From NCBI RefSeq assembly GCF_019799965.1, contig NZ_JABGCJ010000001.1, forward strand, positions 558,001-622,000: 64,000 nucleotides of DNA, in the 5' to 3' direction. Below the pieces are notes generated by a model. The model searched no databases, had not been told where the DNA came from, and worked only from the letters and a program-made list of their open reading frames with translations. The DNA comes from Modestobacter italicus (GTDB lineage Bacteria; Actinomycetota; Actinomycetes; Mycobacteriales; Geodermatophilaceae). Position numbers and translations under genes: made by a program. How positions within the stretch are numbered: position 1 is the first letter of the stretch; the number at the start of each line of letters is the position of its first letter. This document shows positions 7,665 through 16,368 of this stretch, piece by piece.

Positions 7665-8180
7665 TCAGTGCGGGCGGCGGGCGGCGGAGGAGACCCGGGC
7701 GAGGGCGTCGGTGACCACCGATGCGTCGTCGCCGAGCAGGGTCAGCAGGTGCGCGACCAGGTCGTCGTGGGTGACCGTCGCCGCGCGCACCCGCTCCCGG
7801 CCGACGTCGGTGAGCTTGGCGTGCAGCAGCCGCCGGTCGCCGTCCAGCCGCTCGCGGGTGACCAGCCCGTCGTCGACCAGCCGGTTGACGGTGCTGGTGA
7901 TCCCGGGCCGGGACAGGCCGACGGCCTCGGCCAGGTCGCCCATCGAGGCCCGCTCCCCGGGTGACTCCGCGACCCGGCGCAGCACCTCGAAGCCGGTGAG
8001 CGACAGGCCGTGCTGGCGGTGCAGGGCGGAGTCGACGCGGCGGGTGATCCGGTCGTGCACCTGGACGATCCGCAGCCAGGTCTCCGGCGCGCTGGGGCCG
8101 GCGGCGGCCAGCCCGCGCACGTCCCGGGGCACCCCGCGCGGGGGTGCGGCGTCCTGCAGTCGGTCTGCGTGCTGGTCCAT
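7665..8180 (-). CDS. MarR-family transcriptional regulator
   Basis: A 171-aa winged-helix regulator. The DNA-binding core is HGLSLTGFEVLRRVAESPGERASMGDLAEAVGLSRPGITSTVNRLVDDGLVTRERLDGDRRLLHAKLTDVGRERV in outline: helix-turn-helix at about residues 85-110 and the DxRxxxxxLT wing. About 40 extra N-terminal residues precede the usual start of the domain. The ATG at 8180 has a GACGAGGA-type ribosome-binding site that lies within a duplicated 15-bp sequence. Ligand and targets unknown; such regulators usually control themselves and a neighbour. Confidence 0.9.
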   Translation of the reverse strand: MDQHADRLQDAAPPRGVPRDVRGLAAAGPSAPETWLRIVQVHDRITRRVDSALHRQHGLSLTGFEVLRRVAESPGERASMGDLAEAVGLSRPGITSTVNRLVDDGLVTRERLDGDRRLLHAKLTDVGRERVRAATVTHDDLVAHLLTLLGDDASVVTDALARVSSAARRPH

Positions 8181-8186
8181 GTCTGG

Positions 8187-8223
8187 GTCCTCGTCGCCGA
8201 TCTCGTCAGTCCTCGTCGCCGAT
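8187..8223. promoter_or_regulatory. 15-bp direct repeat upstream of the MarR gene
   Basis: GTCCTCGTCGCCGAT occurs at 8187-8201 and exactly again at 8209-8223, a 22-bp period (about two helical turns). The proximal copy overlaps the ribosome-binding site of the MarR gene. It could be an autoregulatory operator or a simple local duplication. Confidence 0.35.
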
Positions 8224-8243
8224 GCCGTGGGCCGGGCGGCCGG

Positions 8244-9305
8244 TCAGCGGGTGCCGTGCCGGCCGCGGGTGCGCCTCGCCCCGACCAGTCCGAGCGTGCC
8301 GGCCGCGCCGACCAGTGCCAGGCCGGCCGCGACCACCGCGGGTGAGCCGGTCTGCCCGGCCGCCGGCACCGACCGGGCGGCCACCTGGAGGTCCAGCCCG
8401 GCGGTGGCGGCGGACTCGCCGCCGACGAACTGCACCGTCGCGGTGCCCAGCGCGGCGCCGCGCGGGATCTGCACGACGGCCTGCACGCTGCCGTCGGCGG
8501 CCGCGGCCACCGTGGTCAGCGGCTCGTCCAGTCCGGCGATGCCCACTGCGACCGGCTCGCCCGGCGCGAACCCGGTGGCCCGCACGGTGACGACGCCGCC
8601 CGGGGAGACCGACGCCGCGGAGGCGCTGCCGGCCGACCCGCTGGGCCGGTCATCGCCCGACCGGCCCGCTGCACTGCCGTCCGGGGACGAGCTGGACGGG
8701 CTGCTCGAGGACGACGGCGGCGGGGTGCTGCGCGGCGGGGCCGACCCGCCGGGGGTCGAGGTGGCCGTCGACGGCACCGGCACGGCCGACGGGGCGGTGG
8801 ACGGCTGGCTGGTCGGGGGCTCGGTGGGGCCGCTCGGCGCTGGGGAGGTCGTGGTCGAGGTCGGGGCGGCGCTGACCGCGGCACAGTCCTCGGCGCTCGG
8901 CCGGGTGTAGGTGCTGAGCTCCAGCGGCCGCTCGACCGCGCCGTCCTGGTCGGTGACCGCCACGGAGACCGCGACGGTCACGCCCCAGGCGACGTCGGTG
9001 CTGACCAGCTCGACCTGCTCACCCGGGCCGACCACGGCGGCGTCCTGCTCGGTGGAGCCATCGAAGACCAGGGCGACCCGGTGCGGCTCGCTGCCGTTGG
9101 TGACCAGCGCGCGGACGACGCCGGGGCCGCAGCTGGGCCCGTGCGTCACCGTCGCAGTGGGCCGGCGGGGGTCCTCCAGCGCGGCGGCCGGCGCGGCCAG
9201 GGCGACCCCGGCCGCCAGCAGCACCCCGGCGGTCAGGGCCGTGGTCAGGGTCGTGGTCAGGGCATGGGGCAGCCCGGTGCGAGCAGACGATGACGTCGGC
9301 AGCAC
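8244..9305 (-). CDS. Secreted or wall-associated protein with Ser/Thr/Pro linker and C-terminal membrane anchor
   Basis: A 353-aa exported protein from a GTG at 9305 with a strong GGGGGAAG ribosome-binding site; an upstream in-frame start lacks one. The N-terminus has a signal peptide (ALTTTLTTALTAGVLLAAGVALAAPAAA). Residues about 30-115 form a small beta-rich domain; about 120-205 are low-complexity Ser/Thr/Pro, then a second beta domain (VVTVRATGFAPGEPVAVGIAG) resembling IPT/Ig-like modules. The C-terminus is VPAAGQTGSP, a hydrophobic helix, and a basic tail ARRTRGRHGTR. This has the architecture of a sortase substrate, but the LPxTG box is degenerate, so it may be simply membrane-anchored. 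Function unknown. Confidence 0.75.
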   Translation of the reverse strand: MLPTSSSARTGLPHALTTTLTTALTAGVLLAAGVALAAPAAALEDPRRPTATVTHGPSCGPGVVRALVTNGSEPHRVALVFDGSTEQDAAVVGPGEQVELVSTDVAWGVTVAVSVAVTDQDGAVERPLELSTYTRPSAEDCAAVSAAPTSTTTSPAPSGPTEPPTSQPSTAPSAVPVPSTATSTPGGSAPPRSTPPPSSSSSPSSSSPDGSAAGRSGDDRPSGSAGSASAASVSPGGVVTVRATGFAPGEPVAVGIAGLDEPLTTVAAAADGSVQAVVQIPRGAALGTATVQFVGGESAATAGLDLQVAARSVPAAGQTGSPAVVAAGLALVGAAGTLGLVGARRTRGRHGTR

Positions 9306-9458
9306 GCTTCCCCCGTTCTCGCCCACCCGGTGGACGGCGTCCGGACGTCCCTGCCCAGGAACTGCGCCCACCATGCCCGGCCCCGCCGGGGACTTGCCGC
9401 TCCGTCCCACCAGTCACTTCCGTGTCGCTGGCGTGTCGCAATGGGCGTGTCGCGCAGG

Positions 9459-10736
9459 TCAGCCGATCAGCCCGGCCAGCTCGTTGACGCACAGCACGAC
9501 GAACAGGGCGGCCGCGCCGGTCAGCAGGGTGTTCGACAGCCACCCGCTGCGCCACTCCCGCGGCGTGCGCCGTCCGTTGAGCAGGTAGAGCAGCGTGCCG
9601 GCCAGGAAGGGCATGAAGAACGCGCCGAAGGCGCCGTAGGCGACGACCAGGGCGAACGGGCGGCCGAGGAAGAGCAGCGCCATCGGCGGGAAGGTCAGCC
9701 ACAGCAGGTAGCCGCGGTAGGGCCAGCTGCGCTCGACCGCACCGGTCAGCTGCCCCTCGGCCTTCCGGCGGTTCCGCACGAAGTCGGCGAACAGCAGGCT
9801 CACCCCCTGCCAGACGCCGAGCAGCGAGGAGAAGGAGGTGGCGAAGAAGCCGACCAGGAACAGCGTGGCGACGACCGGACCGAACCGGTCGCGGAGCACC
9901 TCGTCCAGGTCCAGCAGCCCGCGGTCGCCGCTCTCCAGGGCGATGCTGCTGGCGTACAGCAGCTCGGCCCCGACGATCAGCATGGCGACGACGAAGACGC
10001 CGGTGGTGAGGTAGGCGACCCGGTTGTCCAGCCGCATCACCCGCATCCACGAGGCGTCCCGCCAGCCCTTGGCGTTCACCCAGTAGCCGTAGGCGGCCAT
10101 GGTGATCGTGCCGCCGACGCCGCCGACCAGGCCGAGGGTGTAGACCGCCGACCCCTCGGGCAGCCGCGGCACCAGCCCGCTGACCACCTCGCCGAGGTTC
10201 GGGGTCACCAGGACGGCCAGGCCCACGACGATGACGAACATGACGCCGATCAGCGCCGTCATCGCCTTCTCGAACACCGCGTAGTTGCCGAACCACACGA
10301 AGGCCAGCCCGACCAGGCCGCAGATGATCCCCCAGGCCCAGATGGGCAGCGCCGGGAAGAGCGCGGCCAGCGGAAGTGCCGCCGACGTCATCGCGGTGGC
10401 GCCGTAGACGAAGCCCCAGATGGCGACGTAGACGGCGAAGTAGACCGACGTCCACACCCCCAGCGAGCGCCAGCCGGCGAAGATCGTCGAGCCGGTGGCC
10501 AGGTGCCAGCGGCCGACCGCCTCGGCCAGCGCGATCTTGACCACGACACCGAGGACGACGGCCCACAGCAGCGCGTAGCCGTACTCGGAGCCGGCGATCA
10601 GCGTGGCCACCAGGTCGCCGGCCCCCACGCCGGTCGCGGCCACCACGATGCCAGGGCCGACCAGCCGCCACTTGCGCGCCGGCTGCTGGGCGCCGTCCGG
10701 AGCGATGTCGGCACGCTCGGTCTGCGGATCCCTCAC
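9459..10736 (-). CDS. Divergent Nramp-family membrane transporter
   Basis: A 425-aa polytopic membrane protein with about 11 helices and the Nramp organisation (GPGIVVAATGVGAGDL in TM1, then the EAVGRWHLATG segment). The residues that define canonical Nramp Mn/Fe transporters are missing: TM1 has GAGD (about residues 38-41) where DPGN is expected, and TM6 has ITMAAYGYW (about 211-219) where the MPH motif is expected. It therefore belongs to a noncanonical branch whose substrate cannot be assumed to be Mn or Fe. GTG start at 10736 follows GGGAGC. Neighbours give no clue to substrate. Confidence 0.83.
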   Translation of the reverse strand: MRDPQTERADIAPDGAQQPARKWRLVGPGIVVAATGVGAGDLVATLIAGSEYGYALLWAVVLGVVVKIALAEAVGRWHLATGSTIFAGWRSLGVWTSVYFAVYVAIWGFVYGATAMTSAALPLAALFPALPIWAWGIICGLVGLAFVWFGNYAVFEKAMTALIGVMFVIVVGLAVLVTPNLGEVVSGLVPRLPEGSAVYTLGLVGGVGGTITMAAYGYWVNAKGWRDASWMRVMRLDNRVAYLTTGVFVVAMLIVGAELLYASSIALESGDRGLLDLDEVLRDRFGPVVATLFLVGFFATSFSSLLGVWQGVSLLFADFVRNRRKAEGQLTGAVERSWPYRGYLLWLTFPPMALLFLGRPFALVVAYGAFGAFFMPFLAGTLLYLLNGRRTPREWRSGWLSNTLLTGAAALFVVLCVNELAGLIG

Positions 10737-10772
10737 GGTGTCTGCTCCCGTCGGTGTGGCGGTCCGAGCAGC

Positions 10773-10988
10773 CTACGGCGAGCGGCAGGTCGTCCCATCG
10801 AGCCGGACGACGCCCGACCGGCTCGGCCGGCGTCGACCGGGCGGCTGCTGCGCGGCGAGCACCCGGTCGAGGTCGACCTGGGCGGTGGTGTCGCCGGCCG
10901 CGATCGCCTCGCGGTACCGGTCCTGGGCGACCGACAGGTCCTGGGTGACCCCCAGCCCCCGCTCGTACAGCCGGCCGGGACCGGTCAT
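10773..10988 (-). pseudogene. Sel1-like repeat remnant
   Basis: A short reading frame (71 codons from ATG 10988) whose first third, GRLYERGLGVTQDLSVAQDR, followed by YREAIAAGDTTAQ, is a recognisable Sel1-type repeat (LYExGxGVxxDxxxAxxxYxxAxxxGxxxAQ). Complete Sel1 proteins carry several such repeats; here only one survives and the rest is low-complexity Arg/Ser. Most likely a decayed gene end; a genuine single-repeat small protein is possible. Confidence 0.45.
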
Positions 10989-11151
10989 CGCCGCGGCGCC
11001 GACGTGGTCCTCCCGCTGGGCCGCAGCGCCGCGGCGTGGTCGGCGCTGCCGCCCAGGCCCTCGAGCGGATGATCCCGAGGACCCGCTCGGCGCCGGGACA
11101 GCAGTGCCCGGCCGCCCTGCGGGGGCGGCCGGGCACGGGTGGTGAGCTGGA

Positions 11152-12288
11152 TCAGGCGGTCTGCTCGAACAGCCAGTCGCGCAGCGCGGCGATCTGGTAG
11201 GCCGGCTGGAAGGACGCCATGTGCTCGGAGGAGGACCCGCCCCCACCAGCCGCCCCGGCGGGCGGCCCGCTCATGCCCGACGGCGGGGTGCCCGTGCCGT
11301 CCTCGCCCGACGGGGGCTCCGGCATGCCACTCGCGCCGGACGGCGCGGTGCCCGTGCCGCCGTCCGCCGCGTCGCTGCTGTCCGTGGACGACGACCCGGA
11401 TGCCTCCAGGACGGTGCCCTCGGCGAAGGTGGCGAAGTTGATGCTGCTGCCCTCGGCGAGCAGTTCGGCGGCCGCCGCCTCCAGCTCCTCGGCCGACCAG
11501 GTCGCGTCCCACTCGGTGGCGGCGCTGTAGTCGACGCCGGCCGCGTCCAGCATCGCCTGCACCTCGGTCTGGCCACCGGAGGCGTTGGCGTCCCCGGCGG
11601 CAGCGGTGTAGATGAAGTTCTCCCCCGCCAGGTCCGCCAGCGTGCTCACGTCCCACTGCCCGGAGACGATCAGCTCGGCGGCGAACAGGTCCGGGTGCTC
11701 GGCGGCCAGCAGCATGGTCGTCATGGCGCCCATCGACTGGCCGGTGCCGTACACCCGGTCGGGGTCCACGCTGTACTCACCGGTCACCGACTCGATCAGC
11801 CCGGCGGTCATCTCCACGTACTCGGTGGTGGTGTAGCTGCCGTGGTCGTCCAAGATCACCTCCGGGTAGGCCGGCACCAGCACGATGCTCTCCTGCTCGG
11901 CCTGCTGCTCCGCACTGGCCCAGATCAGCGCCCCGTACTGCGACAGCGGGATCGTCGGGTCGTCGCCGACCTGGCTGGAGTCGGCGATGTAGGTGACCAG
12001 CGGGTAGCTCTGCGAGGCGTCGTAGTCCGCCGGCAGGTACAGGTTGTAGGACATCGTCGTGCCGGTCGTGGGGTCGGTGTAGGTGAACTGCTGGAACTGG
12101 TCCTGCACCTCCGCCACCAGCTCCTCCAGCGTGGGGCTGTCCGCACTGGTGTCGGCCGCCGCGCCGGCGGTGCTCTCCGCGTTCGAGGACGACGCAGTGT
12201 CCATCGCGGTGCTGCACGCCGCGGTGCCCACCACCAGGGCGGCGAGTGTCCCGGCGAGCACGATGCGCCGGGTTCGTCGGTTCGTCAT
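11152..12288 (-). CDS. Lipoprotein alpha/beta-hydrolase (PHB-depolymerase/esterase-like)
   Basis: A 378-aa lipoprotein: MTNRRTRRIVLAGTLAALVV then GTAAC, with the lipobox Cys near residue 25. The catalytic domain reads MSYNLYLPADYDASQSYPLVTYI (the poly-3-hydroxybutyrate-depolymerase/peptidase S9-like entry strand) and GTGQSMGAMTTMLLAAE, the GxSxG nucleophile elbow. An approximately 70-residue Ser/Gly/Pro insertion (PSGASGMPEPPSGEDGTG region) interrupts the domain just before the final HMASFQPAYQ segment that would bring the catalytic His. ATG 12288 is chosen because it gives a proper signal; the longer frame overlaps upstream promoter DNA. Substrate unknown, extracellular ester or peptide. Confidence 0.82.
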   Translation of the reverse strand: MTNRRTRRIVLAGTLAALVVGTAACSTAMDTASSSNAESTAGAAADTSADSPTLEELVAEVQDQFQQFTYTDPTTGTTMSYNLYLPADYDASQSYPLVTYIADSSQVGDDPTIPLSQYGALIWASAEQQAEQESIVLVPAYPEVILDDHGSYTTTEYVEMTAGLIESVTGEYSVDPDRVYGTGQSMGAMTTMLLAAEHPDLFAAELIVSGQWDVSTLADLAGENFIYTAAAGDANASGGQTEVQAMLDAAGVDYSAATEWDATWSAEELEAAAAELLAEGSSINFATFAEGTVLEASGSSSTDSSDAADGGTGTAPSGASGMPEPPSGEDGTGTPPSGMSGPPAGAAGGGGSSSEHMASFQPAYQIAALRDWLFEQTA

Positions 12289-12420
12289 GGCACAAACCTG
12301 ACGGCGTCGGCTGTGCTCCGGCTGAGGGCTTCCAGCGGGTGCGCTGAGGACCTGCTGGGACAACGGTGGCGACCGTCACGTGCACGCCCACTGCCGGTGC
12401 AGGAGAGAGACGGCGGTCAC

Positions 12421-12432
12421 TACGGTGACCGG
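12421..12432 (+). promoter_or_regulatory. -10 hexamer and leaderless start of the hydroxyacid oxidase gene
   Basis: TACGGT at 12421-12426 is followed by 6 nt and the ATG at 12433, the spacing of a leaderless actinobacterial promoter. It lies in the divergent intergenic region shared with the lipoprotein esterase gene. Confidence 0.45.
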
Positions 12433-13719
12433 ATGACCTCAGCGGCAGGGACCGGACGGCGGCGACAGGACGCGGTCTACCGCGCGGGCGTCTACGGCCG
12501 GCACCCCCGGGTGCCCACCGTCTACCGCGCGCTGGCCCGGGAGGCGAAGCGCCGGCTCGACGCCCGCGCCTACGGCTACGTCGCCGGCGGCGCCGGCGAC
12601 GAGGCGACCCAGCGCGCCGACCGGACGGCGTTCGACCACTGGTCGGTGGTGCCCCGGGTGCTGCGCGACGTCAGCGCCCGGGACACATCGGTCGAGCTGT
12701 TCGGACGCCGGCTGCCCGCGCCCGTGCTGCTCGGGCCGGTCGGCGCGCTGGAGCTGGTGCACCCCGAGGCCGACCTCGCCGTCGCCCGCGCCGCGGCGGC
12801 CGTCGGGGTGCCGATGATCTTCTCCAACCAGGCCTCGGTGCCGATGGAGACCACCGCGGCCGCGATGGGCGAGGCCCCGCGGTGGATGCAGCTGTACTGG
12901 TCGACCTCCGACGAGCTGGTGGAGAGCTTGCTCGGCCGGGCCGAGGCCACCGGCTGCGACGCCGTGGTCGTCACCCTGGACACCACGATGCTCGGCTGGC
13001 GGCCCCGTGACCTGGACCTGGGCCACCTGCCGTTCGCCCTGGGCAAGGGCATCGCGCAGTACACCTCCGACCCGGTGTTCCGCCGGCTGGTCGAGCAGCG
13101 GGCCGCGGCGGCCGGCGCGCCGCGCGACCCCCAGCCCCGGCCGAACCTCGCCGCGGTGCTGGCACTGGTGGGGATGGCGCGCGCCTGGCCCGGCCCGCTG
13201 GTGGAGAACCTGCGCTCCCCGCTCCCCCGCGCTGCCGTCGAGACGTTCCTGTCCATCTACTCCCGGCCCTCGATCACCTGGGACGACCTGGCCTGGCTGC
13301 GTGAGCGCACCCGGTTGCCGATCGTGCTCAAGGGCGTGCTGCACCCCGACGACGCCCGGCGCGCGGTGGACGAGGGCGTCGACGGGCTGGTGGTCAGCAC
13401 CCACGGCGGGCGGCAGGTCGACCGCTCGATCGCCGCCCTCGACGCACTGCCCGACGTGGTGGAGGCCGTCGCCGACCGGGTGCCGGTGCTCTTCGACAGC
13501 GGGGTGCGCAGCGGCGCCGACGTGCTGGTCGCCGTCGCCCTCGGCGCTCGCGCGGTGCTGCTGGGCCGCCCCTACGCCTGGGGGCTCGGGGTGGCCGGCG
13601 AGGACGGCGTCCGGCAGGTGGTGGAGGACGTGCTCGGCGAGTTCGACCTGACCCTCGGGCTGACCGGGCACACCGCGGTCCACCAGCTCTCCCGCGAGGT
13701 CCTCCGCCGCCGCCCCTGA
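12433..13719 (+). CDS. FMN-dependent alpha-hydroxy-acid oxidase/dehydrogenase (lactate 2-monooxygenase-like)
   Basis: A 428-aa flavoprotein of the lactate oxidase/glycolate oxidase/LldD family. It begins with the family hallmark ARAYGYVAGGAGDEATQRADR (Tyr and Ala of the AYGYVAGGAG loop near FMN). Active-site features include FSNQASVPMET, QLYWSTSDE, the substrate-side LKGVLHPDDARRAVDEGVDG (catalytic-region Lys), STHGGRQVDRS (catalytic His and Arg) and FDSGVRSGADVLVAVALGARAVLLGRPYAWG (phosphate-binding end of the barrel). The insertion LGWRPRDLDLGHLPFALGKG is characteristic of lactate 2-monooxygenases. Expected reaction: oxidation of L-lactate or a related 2-hydroxyacid. Confidence 0.9.
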   Translation: MTSAAGTGRRRQDAVYRAGVYGRHPRVPTVYRALAREAKRRLDARAYGYVAGGAGDEATQRADRTAFDHWSVVPRVLRDVSARDTSVELFGRRLPAPVLLGPVGALELVHPEADLAVARAAAAVGVPMIFSNQASVPMETTAAAMGEAPRWMQLYWSTSDELVESLLGRAEATGCDAVVVTLDTTMLGWRPRDLDLGHLPFALGKGIAQYTSDPVFRRLVEQRAAAAGAPRDPQPRPNLAAVLALVGMARAWPGPLVENLRSPLPRAAVETFLSIYSRPSITWDDLAWLRERTRLPIVLKGVLHPDDARRAVDEGVDGLVVSTHGGRQVDRSIAALDALPDVVEAVADRVPVLFDSGVRSGADVLVAVALGARAVLLGRPYAWGLGVAGEDGVRQVVEDVLGEFDLTLGLTGHTAVHQLSREVLRRRP

Positions 13720-13809
13720 CCTGCACGAACGGGCCCTGCACCGTGATCTCGGCCGCACGGGGGCCGGGCCGGGTGGTCAGGTCGCGGTGATCGCGGGACA
13801 GTTCCCCGG

Positions 13810-15216
13810 GTGAGCGCGCCATCGGCCAGGTCCCAGTTGCTGCGGCGGAAGCCGGTCGCGGAGTTCGCCCGCGAGGACAGCGGGCTCGCGCGCCGGATCG
13901 GTCCGCTGCAGCTGATGGGCTTCGGCATCGGCGCGACCATCGGCACCGGCATCTTCTTCGTGCTCAGCACCGCGGTGCCCGAGGCCGGCCCGGCGGTCAT
14001 CGTCAGCTTCGTCATCGCCGCGGTCACCGCCGGGTTCACCGCGCTCTGCTACGCCGAGCTGGCCTCCAGCATCCCGGTCGCCGGGTCCTCCTACTCCTAC
14101 GCGTACGCCACCCTCGGCGAGGTCGTCGCCTACGCCGTGGGCTGGTGTCTGGTGCTGGAGTACGCGGTCAGCTCCGCGGCGGTGTCGGTCGGCTGGAGCG
14201 AGTACCTGAACCAGCTGCTCGACGACACCCTGGGCGTGCGCATCCCCGACGCGCTGTCGGGTGCACCCGGTGCCGGGGGCGTGGTCAACCTGCCGGCGAT
14301 CGTGCTGGTCACCCTCTGCGCGCTGCTGCTGATCCGCGGGGCCAGCGAGTCGGCCCGGGCCAACGCGGTGATGGTGGTGGTCAAGGTCGCCGTCCTGCTG
14401 CTGTTCGTGGTGATCGCCTTCACCGGCTTCCGCAGCGGCAACCTGACCCCCTTCGCCTCGATGGGCGTCGCCGGCATCAGCGTCGCGGCCTCGACGATCT
14501 TCTTCTCCTTCATCGGGCTGGACGCCGTGTCGACCGCCGGGGAGGAGGTGCGCGACCCGCGCCGCACCCTGCCGCTGGCCATCGTCGGCGCACTGGTCGT
14601 CGTCACCGTCGTCTACCTGCTGGTGGCCGTCTCCGCGGTCGGCGCCCAACCGGCGGCGGAGTTCGAGGGCCAGGAGGCCGGGCTGGCGGTGATCCTGGAA
14701 CGGGTCACCGGCTCGACCTGGCCCGGCGTCGTGCTCGCCGCCGGCGCGGTCGTCTCGATCTTCTCCGTCACCCTGGTGACGATGTACGGCCAGACGCGGA
14801 TCCTGTTCGCGATGAGCCGGGACGGGATGATCCCCTCGCTGTTCAGCCGGGTCGACGCGCGCACCCTCACCCCGGTCCGCGGCACCGTCGCGGTGGCGCT
14901 GTTCGTGGGCGCACTCGCCGGGTTCGTGCCGCTGGACTTCCTCATCGACCTCACCAGCATGGGCACGCTGGTGGCGTTCACCGTGGTCTCGATCGGGGTG
15001 ATGGTGCTCCGCCGCACCCAGCCCGACCTGCAGCGCGGCTTCCGGGTGCCGGGCTACCCCGTCGTCCCGGTGCTGTCGGTGGCCTTCTGCCTGTACCTGA
15101 TCGCCGGGCTCAGCGGGACGACGTACCTGCTGTTCGCCGGCTGGCTGGCGGTCGCCGCCGTCGTCTACGTCACCTACGCCCGCACCCACTCCAAACTGCG
15201 GACGACGGGCCGATGA
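13810..15216 (+). CDS. APC-family amino acid permease (cationic amino acid transporter type)
   Basis: A 468-aa integral membrane protein with 12 predicted helices. The first helix carries the APC signature FGIGATIGTGIFFVLS and the family follows through AGFTALCYAELASSIPVAGSSYSYAYATLGE, typical of the YfnA/CAT branch. Late loops read DPRRTLPLAI and RILFAMSRDGMIPSLFS, conserved in this branch. The GTG at 13810 is the only good start. The stop overlaps the next ATG (ATGA), coupling the permease to a universal stress protein, a pairing seen often for APC carriers. Substrate amino acid cannot be fixed. Confidence 0.9.
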   Translation: MSAPSARSQLLRRKPVAEFAREDSGLARRIGPLQLMGFGIGATIGTGIFFVLSTAVPEAGPAVIVSFVIAAVTAGFTALCYAELASSIPVAGSSYSYAYATLGEVVAYAVGWCLVLEYAVSSAAVSVGWSEYLNQLLDDTLGVRIPDALSGAPGAGGVVNLPAIVLVTLCALLLIRGASESARANAVMVVVKVAVLLLFVVIAFTGFRSGNLTPFASMGVAGISVAASTIFFSFIGLDAVSTAGEEVRDPRRTLPLAIVGALVVVTVVYLLVAVSAVGAQPAAEFEGQEAGLAVILERVTGSTWPGVVLAAGAVVSIFSVTLVTMYGQTRILFAMSRDGMIPSLFSRVDARTLTPVRGTVAVALFVGALAGFVPLDFLIDLTSMGTLVAFTVVSIGVMVLRRTQPDLQRGFRVPGYPVVPVLSVAFCLYLIAGLSGTTYLLFAGWLAVAAVVYVTYARTHSKLRTTGR

Positions 15217-16124
15217 CCGTCCTGCTGGGCTGGGAGGCCGCCGAGCACGGCGGTGGGGACGACGCCGCCCTCCGGCTGGCCGCCGGCCTGGCCCGCGCCG
15301 AGCGGTCACCGGTGGTGGTGGCCACGGTGGTGCCCCCGGACGCCGGCGGGTCCATCGCCTCCCGGGTCGACCGGGAGTACCGGCAGTGGCGGGCCGCGCT
15401 GACCGCGACCCGGCAGGCCGAGGCGCTCACCGGACTGCGCGCAGCCGGGGTGGACGACGTGCGCACCGCCGTCGTCCCGGCGTCGTCGGTGCCCTCCGGG
15501 CTGGTGGAGGCCGCCGGCCGGTACCGCGCCCGGGTGCTCGTGCTCGGCGCCGCCGCCGAGGCCCCGGCCGGGCGGTTCGCCGCCGGGTCGGTGGCCGAGC
15601 GGCTGCTGCACAGCTCGCCGGTGCCGCTGGCCCTGGCACCCCGGGAGTGGTCGGCCCCGGCCGCACCCCGGCGGCTGACCTGCGCCTGGGCGGGGACTGC
15701 ACGTTCCCGGGAGGCGCTGGCCGCGGCCCGCGGCTTCGCCGACCGGTGGGGGGTGCCGATCCGGCTGGTCACCTTCGTGCCTGAGCGGGCGGCGATGCTG
15801 CCCTCGGAGACCGGCCTGCGGATCGAGCAGGTGGTCAGCGAGGAGTGGGCCGCACAGGTGCAGGGCTCGCTGGACGAGGTCGTGGCCGGCTGGCCCGGTC
15901 CGGGCCGGGCACGGGAGACGCTGCTGGCCCGCGGCGCCGGCTGGGCGGGGGCCATCGCCGCCGTCCCATGGGAACCGGGCGACGTGCTGGTGGTCGGCTC
16001 CTCCCGGGTCGGGCCGTTCACCCGAGTGTTCGTCGGCTCGACGGCGACGAAGATCCTGCGGGCCACGACCGTGCCGGTACTGGTCGTCCCGCGTGGCGCC
16101 GGGGGCTCGCCGACGCCCTCTTGA
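15213..16124 (+). CDS. Tandem universal stress protein (two UspA domains)
   Basis: A 303-aa cytosolic protein with two Usp domains (about residues 1-148 and 155-300). The second ends in VLVVGSSRVGPFTRVFVGSTATKILRATTVPVLVVP, containing the G-2x-G-9x-G(S/T) ATP-binding motif. The first domain is more degenerate (LGAAAEAPAGRFAAGSVAERLL) but keeps the GSVAERLLHSSPVPL end. Start ATG 15213 overlaps the permease stop, so it is likely a regulator or partner of the permease. Confidence 0.88.
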   Translation: MTVLLGWEAAEHGGGDDAALRLAAGLARAERSPVVVATVVPPDAGGSIASRVDREYRQWRAALTATRQAEALTGLRAAGVDDVRTAVVPASSVPSGLVEAAGRYRARVLVLGAAAEAPAGRFAAGSVAERLLHSSPVPLALAPREWSAPAAPRRLTCAWAGTARSREALAAARGFADRWGVPIRLVTFVPERAAMLPSETGLRIEQVVSEEWAAQVQGSLDEVVAGWPGPGRARETLLARGAGWAGAIAAVPWEPGDVLVVGSSRVGPFTRVFVGSTATKILRATTVPVLVVPRGAGGSPTPS

Positions 16125-16368
16125 CGCCGCGCTGTGGCCTGAGTCACAGTGAAGGCCGGGCGGGGGAAGCCGGTACGAGTGGCTCTCCACTGCTGGAGAG
16201 ACCGACCAACGCGGCCAGACCGTCAGGACCGGCCCCCCGCCCGCCATCCTCCCCCTGCACTCCCGCCGCTCCGGGAGCCACGGCCGCTCCGGGAGCCACG
16301 GCCGCTGGGAGGTCACGGCCGCTGCGGCGCTCGCGGCGGGGTCACGGCCGCGGGCGCACCGTCTCTCG
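16125..16368. other. Convergent intergenic region with short direct repeats
   Basis: About 240 bp between two convergent genes. It contains near-exact direct repeats of CCGCTCCGGGAGCCACGG at about 16265-16300, each with an internal CTCCGGGAG palindrome, followed by further GGTCACGGCCG copies to about 16350. The repeats can form alternative hairpins and could act as a bidirectional terminator. No gene is seen. Confidence 0.45.

Noticed and set aside
10989-11246. Upstream extension of the Sel1 remnant
   Set aside because: The first 86 codons are low-complexity and overlap the esterase gene tail region; only the Sel1 part is recognisable.
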